Positions 1-9,075 of a stretch of DNA of 64,000 nt are shown here, one piece after another. The DNA lies in the NCBI GenBank assembly GCA_900475325.1, contig LS483371.1, positions 1,736,001 through 1,800,000 of the forward strand, in the 5' to 3' direction. Position 1 is the stretch's first letter. Each line of letters begins with the position of its first letter. Made by a program: the position numbers and the translations under genes. The stretch is from Paucimonas lemoignei. GTDB lineage: Bacteria > Pseudomonadota > Gammaproteobacteria > Pseudomonadales > Pseudomonadaceae. Below the pieces are notes generated by a model, which saw only the letters and a list, made by a program, of their open reading frames with translations, had not been told where the DNA came from and searched no databases.

Positions 1-203
1 CCAAACCGATGTCGCTCAAGCAGGGCAACTTTGACTACAGCTCAACGTATGAGCAGCAAGGGAACGTTGTCGTTCTCAAACGAAGCTATGCCTTCACTCA
101 TCCTGCGGCGGTCTGCACCCCGGAGGACTTCGAGACCATGAAGCCGTCCATCGATGCCATGGTCAACGACCTGAAAGGTCAGATCATCGTCCGCACGATC
201 TAA
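1..203 (+). CDS. C-terminal fragment of probable DUF3857/transglutaminase-like protein
   Basis: The frame is open from the left window edge, so only the C-terminal 67 or so residues are visible and the true start lies outside. The visible part has a cysteine in a VCTPEDFE stretch followed by a short amphipathic segment and the ending DLKGQIIVRTI. This kind of tail is known from DUF3857/DUF3858 transglutaminase-core proteins, which are usually exported and of unproven function. No catalytic residues are in view, so the family call rests on the tail pattern alone. It converges on the HAD gene, with a shared hairpin between them. Confidence 0.45.
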   Translation, partial: KPMSLKQGNFDYSSTYEQQGNVVVLKRSYAFTHPAAVCTPEDFETMKPSIDAMVNDLKGQIIVRTI

Positions 204-220
204 CCGCCGCTCCCCACTTT

Positions 221-243
221 GATGCGGGTTTCAAACCCGCATC
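221..243. terminator. Hairpin between convergent genes
   Basis: An 11-bp perfect inverted repeat, GATGCGGGTTT / AAACCCGCATC, has a 1-base centre. It sits 18 bp after the stop at 203 and overlaps the last codons and stop of the minus-strand HAD gene (stop at 231-233). It has no long T tract, so it may act as a bidirectional attenuating or protective hairpin rather than a classical terminator. Confidence 0.5.
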
Positions 244-881
244 AATCCCAACCCCTCTGCATCCACGACCACCGTCACCCCTTCATAGTTCGCCAACGTC
301 CCATGCGGCGTGTCCAGCTCATGCCCGTGGGTCGCAGTAATCACCATCACGCTGGCGCCTGCTGCTTCTGCGGCGGCGATGCCGGCGGGTGCGTCTTCGA
401 ACACCAGGCAGTCTTTGGGGACGACGCCCAGGCGTTTGGCCGCGAGCAGGAAGCAGTCAGGCGAGGGTTTGCCCTGGCTGACGTCTTCGGACGTGACGAT
501 GTTGATCGGCAGTTCCAGACCCGCGGCTTTAAGACGGGCTTCGGCCAAGGCGAGCGGCGCGGAGGTGACGATGGCCCAGCGTTCCGGGGGCAATGAAGCG
601 AGGAGGCGGGCGGCGCCAGGGACTTCAAACACGCCTTGCACGTCGTCTATTTCGGCCTGTGAAATAGCGGCTGCTTCCCGCTCAGGGTCGACGCCCGCCA
701 GGTTCAGGTTGCGAATAGTGTCGATGCAACGCACGCCGTGGATGGTTGGCAGAAAAGTCATGACATCCAGCCCATGCTTCTGCGCCCAATGACTCCAGAC
801 TCTTTCGGCGGCGACGATGGAATTGAGCAGCGTGCCGTCCATGTCGAACAGAAATGCAGAGAAGCGTCGGTTGGTGAGCAT
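231..881 (-). CDS. HAD-superfamily phosphatase (sugar-phosphate type)
   Basis: A 216-aa cytoplasmic HAD subfamily IA hydrolase, probably a phosphatase acting on small phosphorylated sugars or glycolytic side products, resembling E. coli YfbT/HxpA and beta-phosphoglucomutase relatives. Motif I is FDMDGT with nucleophile Asp13 and general acid Asp15. Motif II is VTSAP, motif III the GKPSPDCF lysine and motif IV VFEDAPAGI. A helical cap lies between motifs I and II. The start is supported by a GAGGT ribosome site just upstream. The gene is alone on its strand and converges with the gene on its left. Substrate cannot be read from the sequence. Confidence 0.85.
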   Translation of the reverse strand: MLTNRRFSAFLFDMDGTLLNSIVAAERVWSHWAQKHGLDVMTFLPTIHGVRCIDTIRNLNLAGVDPEREAAAISQAEIDDVQGVFEVPGAARLLASLPPERWAIVTSAPLALAEARLKAAGLELPINIVTSEDVSQGKPSPDCFLLAAKRLGVVPKDCLVFEDAPAGIAAAEAAGASVMVITATHGHELDTPHGTLANYEGVTVVVDAEGLGLMRV

Positions 882-1312
882 GGGTTACCTCGGTTGGAAG
901 TGGTTTTCTTGAATCATATGACATATGGGGGAAGGGCTTGCTTGCGCTGAACCACGTCGCGTTACTCCTGGAAGATCCGGATCTCTCCGGGTGCCCGCAA
1001 CGCATCTGGATAAACGTTAACGCCTGCCTGGGCGCCCACAGGAAGGCATTTCAGTTTGATTAACATATTCAGTCACAAATCTGCGTGTACCCAATAGCAA
1101 CAGGCGCCGCGACTTCCTTTTTTTGCCATCCATTCGCCATGTAGTAGCGGCAAATTGTCGCAACACGATTTTGCGCGAGTAAGATGTGCACCTTGATTTC
1201 ACGACCCCGATTTTTCGGGGCTGGCCCTGATGCGCTCTGCAAGGAGATTCCGGATGCCGGCCTCGGTTGTACGGACTGAATACGAGTAGACGAGAAAAGG
1301 CGATAACTGAAA
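882..1312. other. Intergenic region upstream of malic enzyme
   Basis: A 431-bp non-coding stretch separates the divergent HAD and malic enzyme genes. The only clear structure is a small stem-loop, CCCCGA-TTTT-TCGGGG, at 1205-1220, about 95 bp before the malic enzyme start. It could be part of the malic enzyme leader. No convincing sigma70 hexamer pair or riboswitch was recognised. Confidence 0.4.
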
Positions 1313-3001
1313 ATGACCAAGACTTCGCGACCTTTATATATTTCCTATGCCGGCCCTTCGTTGCTGGAGATGCCCCTGCTGAACAAAGGCAGTGCTTTTA
1401 CCCCGCAAGAGCGGGTTGAATTCAATCTGATCGGGCTGCTGCCGCAAAACGTAGAGACGATCGAAGAGCAAGTGACGCGGGTGTACAGCCAGTACCAGCA
1501 GTGCGCCAGCGATCTGGACAAGCACATTTACCTGCGTTCGATTCAGGACAACAACGAGACGTTGTTCTTCCGCCTGCTGGATTCGCATCTGGACGAGATG
1601 CTGCCGATCATCTACACCCCGACCGTGGGCCAGGCGTGTCAGGAATTCTCCAAGATCTATCGCACGCACCGTGGTCTGTTCATTTCCTACCCGGATCGCG
1701 ACCGCATCGACGATATTCTGCGCAGCGCCACTAAAGATCGCATCAAGATCATCGTGGTCACTGACAGCGAGCGCATTCTGGGTCTCGGCGACCAGGGCAT
1801 CGGTGGCATGGGCATTCCCATTGGCAAATTGTCGCTGTACACCGCGTGCGGCGGGATCAGCCCGGCTTACACGTTGCCGATCGTGCTGGACGTCGGCACC
1901 AACAATCAGGAATTGCTCGACGACCCGATGTACATGGGCTGGCGCAACAAGCGGGTGACGGGCAAGGAATACGACGACTTCATCGCGTTGTTCATCGAAG
2001 CCGTGCAGCGTCGCTGGCCGGACGTGCTGTTGCAGTTCGAAGACTTCGCCCAGACCAACGCCATGCCGTTGCTGGACAAGTACCGCGATGAGCTGTGCTG
2101 CTTCAACGATGACATTCAGGGCACTGCCTCGGTTGCCGTGGGCACCTTGCTTGCGGCCTGCAAAGCCAAGAATGAAACCCTTGGCCAGCAACGCGTGGTA
2201 TTCCTTGGCGCCGGTTCCGCCGGTTGCGGGATCGCCGAGCACATCATCGCTGCCATGGTGATCGAAGGCTTGAGCGAAGCCGAAGCCCGTAAGCGGGTGA
2301 TGATGGTTGACCGCTTCGGCCTGCTGACCGACAGCATGGACAACCTGTTGGATTTCCAGAAGAACCTGGCCCAGAAAGCCGGTGACGTGGCGGGCTGGTC
2401 GAGCGGCGAGGGTTATCCTGAACTGCTGGACGTGGTCAGCAATGGCAAGCCGACGGTATTGATTGGTGTGTCCGGTCAGCGCGGCCTTTTCACCGAGCAG
2501 GTGATTCGCGAAATGCACAAGCATTGCGCCAAGCCGCTGGTGATGCCGTTGTCCAACCCGACGTCGAAAGTTGAAGTCACGCCGCAGGAAGTGCTGACCT
2601 GGACCAATGGCGATGCGTTGGTCGCCACGGGTAGTCCGTTTGCTCCGGTCACTGTAGGCGATCGCACCTTCCATATCGCTCAGTGCAATAACTCCTACAT
2701 CTTCCCGGGCATTGGCTTGGGTGTGATCGCGGCAAAAGCCACGCGCATCTCCGACAAGATGCTGATGGCGGCGTCCAATGCGCTGGCAGAATGCTCGCCT
2801 ATGGTCACTGGCACAGGCGATGCCGTTCTGCCGCCGCTCAAGGATATTCAGGAAGTCAGCAAGAAGATTGCCTTGGCGGTCGCCAAGCAGGCGCAGGCTG
2901 ATGGGGTGGCGTTGGAGACCACTGAAGAGTTCCTGGTCGAGGCCATCCAGCGTAACTTCTGGCAGCCTAACTACCGGGCGTATCGTCGCAGCGCTGTGTG
3001 A
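1313..3001 (+). CDS. maeA: NAD-dependent malic enzyme
   Basis: A 562-aa oxidative decarboxylase converting L-malate to pyruvate and CO2 with NAD, feeding gluconeogenic and pyruvate pools. Length and sequence match the large SfcA/MaeA class. The N-terminal malic domain contains the [10 protein letters not shown] segment and the [15 protein letters not shown] signature. Divalent-metal residues lie in FEDF and the [10 protein letters not shown] motif. The C-terminal Rossmann domain has [15 protein letters not shown]. The C-terminal region keeps [10 protein letters not shown] and the [12 protein letters not shown] signature. It is monocistronic, with a strong terminator 22 bp after the stop. The start ATG is the first in frame and the N-terminus has the family's usual length. 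Confidence 0.95.
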   Translation: MTKTSRPLYISYAGPSLLEMPLLNKGSAFTPQERVEFNLIGLLPQNVETIEEQVTRVYSQYQQCASDLDKHIYLRSIQDNNETLFFRLLDSHLDEMLPIIYTPTVGQACQEFSKIYRTHRGLFISYPDRDRIDDILRSATKDRIKIIVVTDSERILGLGDQGIGGMGIPIGKLSLYTACGGISPAYTLPIVLDVGTNNQELLDDPMYMGWRNKRVTGKEYDDFIALFIEAVQRRWPDVLLQFEDFAQTNAMPLLDKYRDELCCFNDDIQGTASVAVGTLLAACKAKNETLGQQRVVFLGAGSAGCGIAEHIIAAMVIEGLSEAEARKRVMMVDRFGLLTDSMDNLLDFQKNLAQKAGDVAGWSSGEGYPELLDVVSNGKPTVLIGVSGQRGLFTEQVIREMHKHCAKPLVMPLSNPTSKVEVTPQEVLTWTNGDALVATGSPFAPVTVGDRTFHIAQCNNSYIFPGIGLGVIAAKATRISDKMLMAASNALAECSPMVTGTGDAVLPPLKDIQEVSKKIALAVAKQAQADGVALETTEEFLVEAIQRNFWQPNYRAYRRSAV

Positions 3002-3022
3002 TCGCGGGCTGACGCGTTAGCC

Positions 3023-3060
3023 AAAAAGCCGCGACATGCCTGCATGTCGCGGCTTTTTTT
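3023..3060 (+). terminator. Rho-independent terminator of malic enzyme
   Basis: A 12-bp perfect stem (GCCGCGACATGC / GCATGTCGCGGC) with a 2-base centre is flanked by A5 on the left and T7 on the right. It follows the malic enzyme stop by about 20 bp. Confidence 0.93.
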
Positions 3061-3082
3061 ATGGGGTTAAACTTCAGTCCTT

Positions 3083-3154
3083 GTAGGAGCTGCCGAAGGC
3101 TGCGAAAACGGTGTGCCATATGTATCGCTTTCGCAGCCTTCGGCAGCTCCTACA
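3083..3154. repeat. REPIN, GTAGGAGCTGCCGAAGGC family
   Basis: Two inverted REP cores, GTAGGAGCTGCCGAAGGCTG and its complement, flank about 30 bp. It is non-coding and lies just before the methyltransferase start; the apparent upstream extension of that frame runs through it. Confidence 0.9.
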
Positions 3155-3192
3155 GAGTGTGGTGCCATCGAAAAAAACACAGGAACCCAACA

Positions 3193-3828
3193 TTGAAAGG
3201 ATTCAACGAGACCGCCGCTGAGCAGATCACCGCCTTCAACACCGCCATGAAAACCCTGCTGCAAACAAAGCCCGCCAAACCCTCCACGGGCGAGCCGCTG
3301 TATTTCAAACCGCTGCACACGCCGTTGGGCCCGATGCTGGCCATGGCGGAACGCCGCGGGCTGGTCATGCTTGAATTCCTGGATCGGCCGATCCTGATGC
3401 GCGAAATAGAAGAGCTGCGCAGCCGTTATGGCTATCTGATCGGTGCCGGAGAGCATCCGCATCTGCTGCAGATCGAGGATGAACTCAAACGCTACTTCGA
3501 CCGCAGCCTGACCCGGTTCGAGGTCCCGCTGCACACGCCGGGCAGTATTTTTCAGAATCAGGTGTGGGAAGCGTTACGTCAGGTGCCCTACGGCACGACC
3601 TGCACCTATGGCGAAATCGCCCTGTTGCTGGGTAAGCCAGGGGGTAGCAGGGCGGTAGGACTCGCCAATGGTAGCAACCGCATGTCCATCGTTTTACCTT
3701 GCCACCGCGTCATCGGCGCTGATGGTTCATTGACCGGCTACGGCGGCGGCAAGCCTCGCAAGGAATTTCTGTTACGCCTGGAGCGAATCACGCTGCCCAT
3801 CGCCGAGCAGGGCCAGCTGTTGCTTTGA
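3193..3828 (+). CDS. ogt: Methylated-DNA--protein-cysteine methyltransferase
   Basis: A suicide DNA-repair protein that moves the alkyl group from O6-alkylguanine to its own cysteine. The active-site motif is LPCHRVIG. The upstream HTH-like DNA-binding part carries FQNQVWEALRQVPYGTTCTYGEIA, with the arginine-finger region at SRAVGLAN. From TTG at 3193 the protein is 211 aa, with an AGGA ribosome site 7 bp upstream. The reading frame is open back to 3061, but that extension translates a REPIN and is not credible. ATG at 3247 is an alternative start. It lacks the N-terminal Ada zinc/regulatory domain, so it is Ogt-like or the C-terminal half of an Ada-type protein. Confidence 0.88.
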   Translation: MKGFNETAAEQITAFNTAMKTLLQTKPAKPSTGEPLYFKPLHTPLGPMLAMAERRGLVMLEFLDRPILMREIEELRSRYGYLIGAGEHPHLLQIEDELKRYFDRSLTRFEVPLHTPGSIFQNQVWEALRQVPYGTTCTYGEIALLLGKPGGSRAVGLANGSNRMSIVLPCHRVIGADGSLTGYGGGKPRKEFLLRLERITLPIAEQGQLLL

Positions 3829-3974
3829 CGGCCTGCAGCGGATCCGATGAGCGGTCGTTTTTGGCCTGAGATAGCCGTACGCGCTAGATGAAGATGTTCA
3901 AGACTTGTAGGACAGATGCGCGGTACAGACCGATGCCGATATATACTGCGCGCCATTCTTCAAGGGAGAGCCGT

Positions 3975-5108
3975 GTGGCCATCGATATTCACTGGATTCG
4001 CGACGACGAGAGCCTCGCCCTGCATTGCGCTCAGTGGCAGTCACTGCCCTTTGTCGCCCTCGACACCGAATTCATGCGGGTCGACACGTTTTACCCGATT
4101 GCAGCCCTGTTGCAGATCGGCGATGGCTCCAAAGCCTGGCTGATCGACCCGCTGTTGATCAATGACTGGCGGCCTTTGTCCGCGCTGCTGGAAAACCCTG
4201 ACGTGATCAAAGTGGTTCACGCCTGCAGCGAAGACCTGGAAGTGTTGTTGCGCCTGACCGGCAGCCTGCCGGTGCCGCTGTTCGACACCCAGCTGGCAGC
4301 CGCGTACCTGAACATTGGCTTTTCGATGGGCTATTCGCGTCTGGTGCAGGAGGTGTTGAACATCGACCTGCCCAAGGGCGAAACCCGCTCGGACTGGCTG
4401 CAGCGCCCGCTGTCTGAAACCCAGATCAGCTACGCCGCCGAAGACGCGGTACATCTGGCCGAGCTTTACAGCATTCTGCGCCCGCGCCTGTCAGACCAAA
4501 AGTACGCCTGGCTGCTGGAGGACGGGGCCGAGCTGGTGGCCAATCTGCGCCGCGAAATCGACCCCTACGAGTTGTACCGCGAGGCCAAGCTGGCCTGGAA
4601 ACTGTCCCGTGCGCAACTGGCAGTGCTGCGTGAGCTGTGTGCATGGCGTGAGCGCGAAGCCCGCGCCCGCAATGTGCCGCGTAACCGGATCGTGCGCGAG
4701 CACTCGTTGTGGCCGCTGGCCAGAACCCAGCCGGACAACCTCGCGGCACTGGCCAAGATCGACGACATGCACCCTAAAACGGTCCGTCAGGACGGCGAGT
4801 TCATCCTCGACCTGATCAAGAAGTCGGGCAGCGTGCCGCCGGAACAATGGCCGCCTGCTTTGCCGGAGCCTTTGCCGATTGAGGCGGCTGCCGTGATCAA
4901 AATGCTACGTGCCACCGGCCAGCGCTATGCGGAGGAGCTGGACATGGCGCCGGAGCTGATGCTGCGTAAGAAGACCCTCGAAGCGGTGCTTAAAACCGGT
5001 TTCCCTGATGGTCCCTATCATTTGCCCGATTCGCTGCGTGGCTGGCGCCGCGAGCTGATGGGCCAGGCATTGCTCGACAGCCTGGCCACCGCCGGAGAAC
5101 AGCCTTGA
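3975..5108 (+). CDS. rnd: Ribonuclease D
   Basis: A 377-aa 3'-5' exoribonuclease that trims tRNA and other small RNA 3' ends. The DEDDy exonuclease domain is at residues 1-200, with motif I ALDTEF (Asp30, Glu32), motif [13 protein letters not shown] and motif [16 protein letters not shown]. An HRDC RNA-binding domain follows around residues 210-290. A GTG start at 3975 is chosen because AGGGAG lies 6 bp upstream and the length matches Pseudomonas RNase D; the frame is open upstream to 3888 but with no site. Its stop overlaps the TTG start of the next gene, so the two are translationally coupled. Confidence 0.93.
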   Translation: MAIDIHWIRDDESLALHCAQWQSLPFVALDTEFMRVDTFYPIAALLQIGDGSKAWLIDPLLINDWRPLSALLENPDVIKVVHACSEDLEVLLRLTGSLPVPLFDTQLAAAYLNIGFSMGYSRLVQEVLNIDLPKGETRSDWLQRPLSETQISYAAEDAVHLAELYSILRPRLSDQKYAWLLEDGAELVANLRREIDPYELYREAKLAWKLSRAQLAVLRELCAWREREARARNVPRNRIVREHSLWPLARTQPDNLAALAKIDDMHPKTVRQDGEFILDLIKKSGSVPPEQWPPALPEPLPIEAAAVIKMLRATGQRYAEELDMAPELMLRKKTLEAVLKTGFPDGPYHLPDSLRGWRRELMGQALLDSLATAGEQP

Positions 5109-5398
5109 AACGTATTTGTTCGATCTACCACAGCAGCAAGCGCAACGGCATGTACCTCTACGTGCTCAAGAGCGATGAACTCAAGCGCGTCCCGCCTGAA
5201 TTGATGAGCGCCTTTGGCAAGGCGCGACATGCGTTTGACCTGGTACTCAGCCCTGAGCGTGCCCTGGCCCGTGAAGACATCCATCTGGTGCTGGCAAACC
5301 TTGACAAGCAGGGCTACCACCTGCAGATGCCGCCAGCCGAAGACGAGTACATCGAGCACTTGCCTGAAGAGTTGCTGCGCCGCAACGACCCGATGTAA
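5105..5398 (+). CDS. ycgL: YcgL family protein
   Basis: A 97-aa small cytoplasmic protein of the YcgL domain family, starting [14 protein letters not shown] and containing [10 protein letters not shown]. The biochemical role of the family is not settled. It begins at TTG 5105, overlapping the RNase D stop by 4 bp, an arrangement conserved in gamma-proteobacteria and suggesting linkage to RNA metabolism. No upstream alternative start is apparent. Confidence 0.88.
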   Translation: MKRICSIYHSSKRNGMYLYVLKSDELKRVPPELMSAFGKARHAFDLVLSPERALAREDIHLVLANLDKQGYHLQMPPAEDEYIEHLPEELLRRNDPM

Positions 5399-5506
5399 GC
5401 AGTTGACCCGGCTCCGGGTTACCAGGCCGATGCAGGCGTATGCGACGCGGACCTCACCGCGCACCGCCCGTTCTCGGCCGCATGTCCAGTTTTTAAGGTT
5501 TAAGCC

Positions 5507-6439
5507 ATGCGCGTTCTGATTGCCGAAAACGATTATTCGACCTACACCCAACTGCTGCGTGAGGCGGCGCCGGAGCTGGAAATTCTCAGCACCGGGGATT
5601 CTGCCGAGTTGTCCCGATTTGCTGCCGATTGTCCCGTCTGGCTGGGTCAGCCTGACCTTCTGGCCAACCTGCTGCGCCAGGGCCACAAGCCAGCATGGAT
5701 GCAATCGACCTGGGCGGGTGTCACGCCGCTGCTGGCTGAAGGATTGCATCGGGACTATCGCCTGACCCGTGCGGTGGGCATTTTTGGTCAGGTCATGGCC
5801 GAATTCGTCCTGACCTACATGCTGGGCCACGAGCGCGAGGTGCTCGCACGCCTGGTCAGCCAGGTCGAGCGCAAATGGGATAACCGCCCGGGCCACAGTC
5901 TGGCGGGGCGCAAGGCGTTGATCGTGGGGGCCGGTGATATCGGTCTGAGCGTCGCGCAGTTTCTCGCGCCCTTCGGTGTGCTGGTCTACGGCATTGCTTC
6001 GAGTGCCCGCAGCCAGGCACCGTTTGTGGAAGTCGGCACCATGGAGGATCTGCCGCGTCTGGTAGGGGAGGTTGATTACGTCATCAATCTGCTGCCTAAC
6101 ACCCCGCAAACTCATGATCTGTACGACGCGAAGATGTTTGCCCGTTTCAAGCCCACCGGTGTGTTCATCAATGTGGGTCGCGGTGTGGCGGTGGTTGATG
6201 CCGATCTGGTGGAGGCGCTCAAGGAAGGCCATCTGGCTGGGGCGGTAATTGATGTCTGCCGTCAGGAGCCACTGCCTCAGCGCCATCCGTTCTGGACCGC
6301 CTGGGGCCTGCTGCTGACCGGCCACAGTTCAGCACCGACCTCGCCGGTGGCGATGGTTGGGCTGTTTCTGGAAAACCTCAAGGCTTATGAAACGGACGAG
6401 AAACTGCGCGGGGAAGTCGATTTTTCGCGGGGGTATTGA
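5507..6439 (+). CDS. D-isomer 2-hydroxyacid dehydrogenase (GhrA-like)
   Basis: A 310-aa NAD(P)H-dependent dehydrogenase of the D-2-hydroxyacid family, probably a glyoxylate/hydroxypyruvate reductase. The Rossmann motif is VGAGDIG near residue 143. The catalytic triad is visible as Arg in NVGRGVAV, Glu in CRQEPLP and His in LTGHSSAPT. Substrate preference cannot be read. It follows ycgL after a 108-bp gap holding only a short CCCGG-type inverted repeat, and is followed by a REPIN, so it is probably the last gene of the unit. Confidence 0.87.
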   Translation: MRVLIAENDYSTYTQLLREAAPELEILSTGDSAELSRFAADCPVWLGQPDLLANLLRQGHKPAWMQSTWAGVTPLLAEGLHRDYRLTRAVGIFGQVMAEFVLTYMLGHEREVLARLVSQVERKWDNRPGHSLAGRKALIVGAGDIGLSVAQFLAPFGVLVYGIASSARSQAPFVEVGTMEDLPRLVGEVDYVINLLPNTPQTHDLYDAKMFARFKPTGVFINVGRGVAVVDADLVEALKEGHLAGAVIDVCRQEPLPQRHPFWTAWGLLLTGHSSAPTSPVAMVGLFLENLKAYETDEKLRGEVDFSRGY

Positions 6440-6461
6440 GCTTTGACGTCCGGCGTGGAAC

Positions 6462-6555
6462 CTGTGGGACCGGATTTATCCGGGAAGACGGCAGCACAGA
6501 CGATAGTGATGTGTCGAATGTACTGGCCTCTTCGCGAATGAATTCGCTCCCACAG
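6462..6555. repeat. Chimeric REPIN
   Basis: The left half reads GTGGGACCGGATTTATCCGG (CCGGCTTTAGCCGG family) while the right half is CTTCGCGAATGAATTCGCTC (GGGAGCGAATTC family). The two halves come from different REP families but keep REPIN spacing, including the internal TGTACTGGCCTC. Confidence 0.85.
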
Positions 6556-6579
6556 GTATGCATCCCGGTCTGAATCGAC

Positions 6580-7173
6580 TTACAGGCTGAAATCACCTTC
6601 CGCCGCAATCTGCGCCACGGTCTGGCGTGGGCTTGGGACTTCGCGGCCTTGCAGGTATTCCGGCAGGATCGACTTGTCGCCCAGCTTGCCGATCGCCACA
6701 GCGGCATGCACTGCGTAACCTTCTGGAATATTCAATTCCTTGCGCGCCAGCTCCTGATCGAAACCGGCCATGCCGTGGGTGTGCCAACCGCTCAGGCTTG
6801 CTTGCAACGCCAGGTAACCCCAGGCCGAACCGGTGTCGAAGGTGTGCCACAGCGCCGGGCTTTCCTCGCTCGCGCCGGGTGCCGTGAAGGTAGTCTTGGA
6901 GATCACGATGACCAGCGCCGAAGCATGTTGCGCCCAGTTACGGTTGAACTCGATGAGCAGGCTCAGGTAACGCTCCCAGTTCGGCGTGTCGCGACGTGCG
7001 TACAAAAAGCGCCAAGGTTGCGAGTTATAAGCCGAGGGTGCCCAGCGTGCGGCTTCGAAGAAGCTCAACAGCGTTTCTTCAGGGATACTTTCACCACTGA
7101 AAGCACGGGGCGACCAGCGCTCGGTGAATTGTGGGTCGATAGGGTAATCGGCGACGCGAGGGTTAGTGCTCAT
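6580..7173 (-). CDS. Nitroreductase family protein
   Basis: A 197-aa FMN-dependent nitroreductase-fold oxidoreductase. Visible motifs are ERWSPRAFSG near the N-terminus, ARWAPSAYNSQPWRF (flavin phosphate/isoalloxazine binding) and GWHTHGMAGFD. It is likely to reduce quinones, nitro compounds or activated alkenes; the physiological substrate is unknown. The ATG at 7173 is chosen over the longer frame starting at 7341 because AGGA precedes it and the family N-terminus aligns there. It is divergent from the YcgN-type gene. Confidence 0.87.
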   Translation of the reverse strand: MSTNPRVADYPIDPQFTERWSPRAFSGESIPEETLLSFFEAARWAPSAYNSQPWRFLYARRDTPNWERYLSLLIEFNRNWAQHASALVIVISKTTFTAPGASEESPALWHTFDTGSAWGYLALQASLSGWHTHGMAGFDQELARKELNIPEGYAVHAAVAIGKLGDKSILPEYLQGREVPSPRQTVAQIAAEGDFSL

Positions 7174-7400
7174 GGGAATCCTGAAAGACGAGGAGGAGAG
7201 AACGCGCAAGCGGTGGGCCGTGGACGGCAGGCATCGCGGATGTCGTGCAGCTGCTGTTGTTAAAAGCGGCGGACTAAAGCTACTGCGCCGCTCGTCCGAT
7301 GACAAGCCTTGCGTACCGACAGTCGCCAGCGCTTGGCCCACAGCCCTTGTGGCACTAGACTGGCGGCCTTTTCCATACCTGATGCTGATTGCCCGAACCC

Positions 7401-7850
7401 ATGGCCGCTAAAGTCGAACCTTTCTGGATGCGCAAGACCCTCAACCAACTCGATAACGCTGAGTGGGAGTCGCTGTGTGATGGCTGTGGCCTGTGCTGCC
7501 TGCAAAAGCTTGAGGACGAGGACGATAACAGCGTCTATTACACGCGCATCGCCTGCAAACTGCTGGACCTGAAAACCTGCCAGTGCACCGATTACAGCAA
7601 TCGACGGGCGTCAGTGCCTGATTGCATCCAGCTGACGCCGGGGCAGGCGGACGAATTCAAATGGTTGCCGCCAACCTGTAGCTATCGTCTGGTCAGCGAA
7701 GGCAAAGACCTGCCACTTTGGCATCATCTGGTGTGTGGGGATCGGGATGCGGTGCATCAGGAACGTATTTCCCAATCCGGGCGCATGGTCAGCGAAAATG
7801 CCGTGGCCGAGGATGATTGGGAGGATTACCTGATTTTTCGGGCGGGGTGA
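7401..7850 (+). CDS. ycgN: YcgN/UPF0260 family cysteine-cluster protein
   Basis: A 149-aa protein with the metal-binding-type cysteine cluster [10 protein letters not shown] near residue 30 and further cysteines in [18 protein letters not shown] and VCGD, the UPF0260 pattern (YkgJ/CxxCxxCC zinc- or Fe-S-binding type). ATG at 7401 is preferred over TTG at 7389 because it matches the family N-terminus (MAAKVEPFW). Function is not known experimentally. The gene is followed by two REPINs. Confidence 0.88.
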   Translation: MAAKVEPFWMRKTLNQLDNAEWESLCDGCGLCCLQKLEDEDDNSVYYTRIACKLLDLKTCQCTDYSNRRASVPDCIQLTPGQADEFKWLPPTCSYRLVSEGKDLPLWHHLVCGDRDAVHQERISQSGRMVSENAVAEDDWEDYLIFRAG

Positions 7851-7859
7851 AAACTACCT

Positions 7860-7931
7860 GTAGGAGTTGCCGAAGGCTGCGAAGGACGGGCATCAGCAGG
7901 ACGGCTGTCACAGCCTTCGGCAGCTGTTACA
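7860..7931. repeat. Degenerate REPIN, GTAGGAGTTGCCGAAGG family
   Basis: Imperfect inverted cores: GTAGGAGTTGCCGAAGGCTG on the left and CAGCCTTCGGCAGCTGTTAC on the right. Substitutions in both arms indicate an older copy. Confidence 0.82.
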
Positions 7932-7955
7932 GAACCGTGCATACACCCATGCCCC

Positions 7956-8051
7956 CGTGGGAGCGAGCTTGCTCGCGAATGCAATATTCCTACCGCGAGA
8001 AATATTTTTCGGATGTTCCGGCCTATTCGCGAGCAAGCTCGCTCCCACAGG
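7956..8051. repeat. REPIN, GTGGGAGCGAGCTTGCTCGC family
   Basis: Two near-perfect inverted cores (CGTGGGAGCGAGCTTGCTCG and its complement) flank about 50 bp that include GGATGTTCCGGCCTATTC. It lies 25 bp after another REPIN of a different family. Confidence 0.92.
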
Positions 8052-8076
8052 GTCAATTTGATCCGTGGGAGCGGTG

Positions 8077-8451
8077 TTACAAACCGGTTTTCGGCTTGGT
8101 CAGCGCTTCCAGCCCGTCGGTCAGGGCCTCTTCGGTGGCCACTTCCGCTTTGGTTTTCAGCAGGCTCAATTCATCGCCTGCGCGCTTGATCCGCGACTTG
8201 GCGATGTCCAGATCGCTGCGGCTTTTTTCCACCAGGCTCTTGGCCGAGCAATGCCCGGTGATGCCGCGCGCCAACACAGCGCCGCCGATAGCCAGCTGAA
8301 TCAGGCCCAGGAAACCGCCACGACGCAGGCCCTTGCCCATCATCAAAACGCCGCCCGCCAGCGAGCCGACGCGCTCCCAACCTTGTACGTTCTGTTGTGG
8401 TTCGCCTGTGATGGCGGAGTCGATGCGTTCAACGATTGGGGTGTCGCTCAT
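8077..8451 (-). CDS. DUF2892-like small membrane protein
   Basis: A 124-aa protein with two closely spaced hydrophobic segments (SLAGGVLMMGKGL and GGFLGLIQLAIGGAVLARG) separated by an arginine turn, then a charged alpha-helical, probably coiled tail (roughly residues 70-124). This fits the DUF2892/YgaP-transmembrane family of inner-membrane proteins. No catalytic motif is seen. It is transcribed toward the REPIN pair. Confidence 0.65.
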   Translation of the reverse strand: MSDTPIVERIDSAITGEPQQNVQGWERVGSLAGGVLMMGKGLRRGGFLGLIQLAIGGAVLARGITGHCSAKSLVEKSRSDLDIAKSRIKRAGDELSLLKTKAEVATEEALTDGLEALTKPKTGL

Positions 8452-8539
8452 GATTGATTCTCCACGATGAGATGAATTCGGTTCAGTAAGAACTGACTAT
8501 GGCCGTCGCAAACTGTTCAATCCATTTCACGCGCGGAGT

Positions 8540-9028
8540 TTACGAGTCCGCCTGTTCCCGACCGAACTGCGGTCCTGAGCGGGTGTTGTTGCCTTTGGCC
8601 ATGCGGTCGTAGAGCACGACATTCACGGTGGCCGCCAGATTCATGCAGCCCGTGGTGGGGATGTACACCACGTCCTCGCACCAGTCGCGGATCTCTTTGT
8701 CGAGGGAGCCGTCTTCGGGGCCAAAAATGTAGATGGCTCGATCGGGGTGGGTGTATTCAGGCAGCGCGCGGGCACCTTCGACCAGTTCAACGGCCACCGG
8801 GATGCAGCCCAGGGGGATGATGCTTTTCAGGTCATCGATGCCGATCAGGGGGATATCCTGATGGATTTTCTTGGTGTCAGTGACGAAGTCCCGTGCGCGC
8901 TCGTAGCGTTTGCCGGTATAGAACACCGACGCCACGCCGTAGCAACCCGCCGCACGCATCACGGAACCGACATTTTCCGGAGACTTGGGATTGAACAGGC
9001 CGATGCAGGCGTAACGTTTGTTGGCCAC
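8540..9028 (-). CDS. SpoU/TrmH family RNA 2'-O-methyltransferase
   Basis: A 162-aa SAM-dependent methyltransferase of the SPOUT (trefoil-knot) superfamily. Motif 1 is NPKSPENVGSVMRAA, motif 2 is IFGPEDGSL and motif 3 is CMNLAATVNVVLYD, where the knot binds SAM. The protein is a single catalytic domain without an N-terminal RNA-binding extension, like TrmL/TrmH-type enzymes. The target, probably tRNA, cannot be assigned from sequence. Confidence 0.88.
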   Translation of the reverse strand: MANKRYACIGLFNPKSPENVGSVMRAAGCYGVASVFYTGKRYERARDFVTDTKKIHQDIPLIGIDDLKSIIPLGCIPVAVELVEGARALPEYTHPDRAIYIFGPEDGSLDKEIRDWCEDVVYIPTTGCMNLAATVNVVLYDRMAKGNNTRSGPQFGREQADS

Positions 9029-9075
9029 GGAAATTGCTCGCTGGGAAAAGCGGAGCAGTATACGTGCGTCTTATT

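Noticed and set aside
1334..2674. 446-codon minus-strand frame opposite malic enzyme
   Set aside because: It is a shadow of a clearly conserved gene; its composition (His, Gln and Arg rich) is typical of antisense frames.
3061..3192. N-terminal extension of the alkyltransferase
   Set aside because: It translates a REPIN and is outside the family's conserved region; TTG at 3193 has a proper ribosome site.
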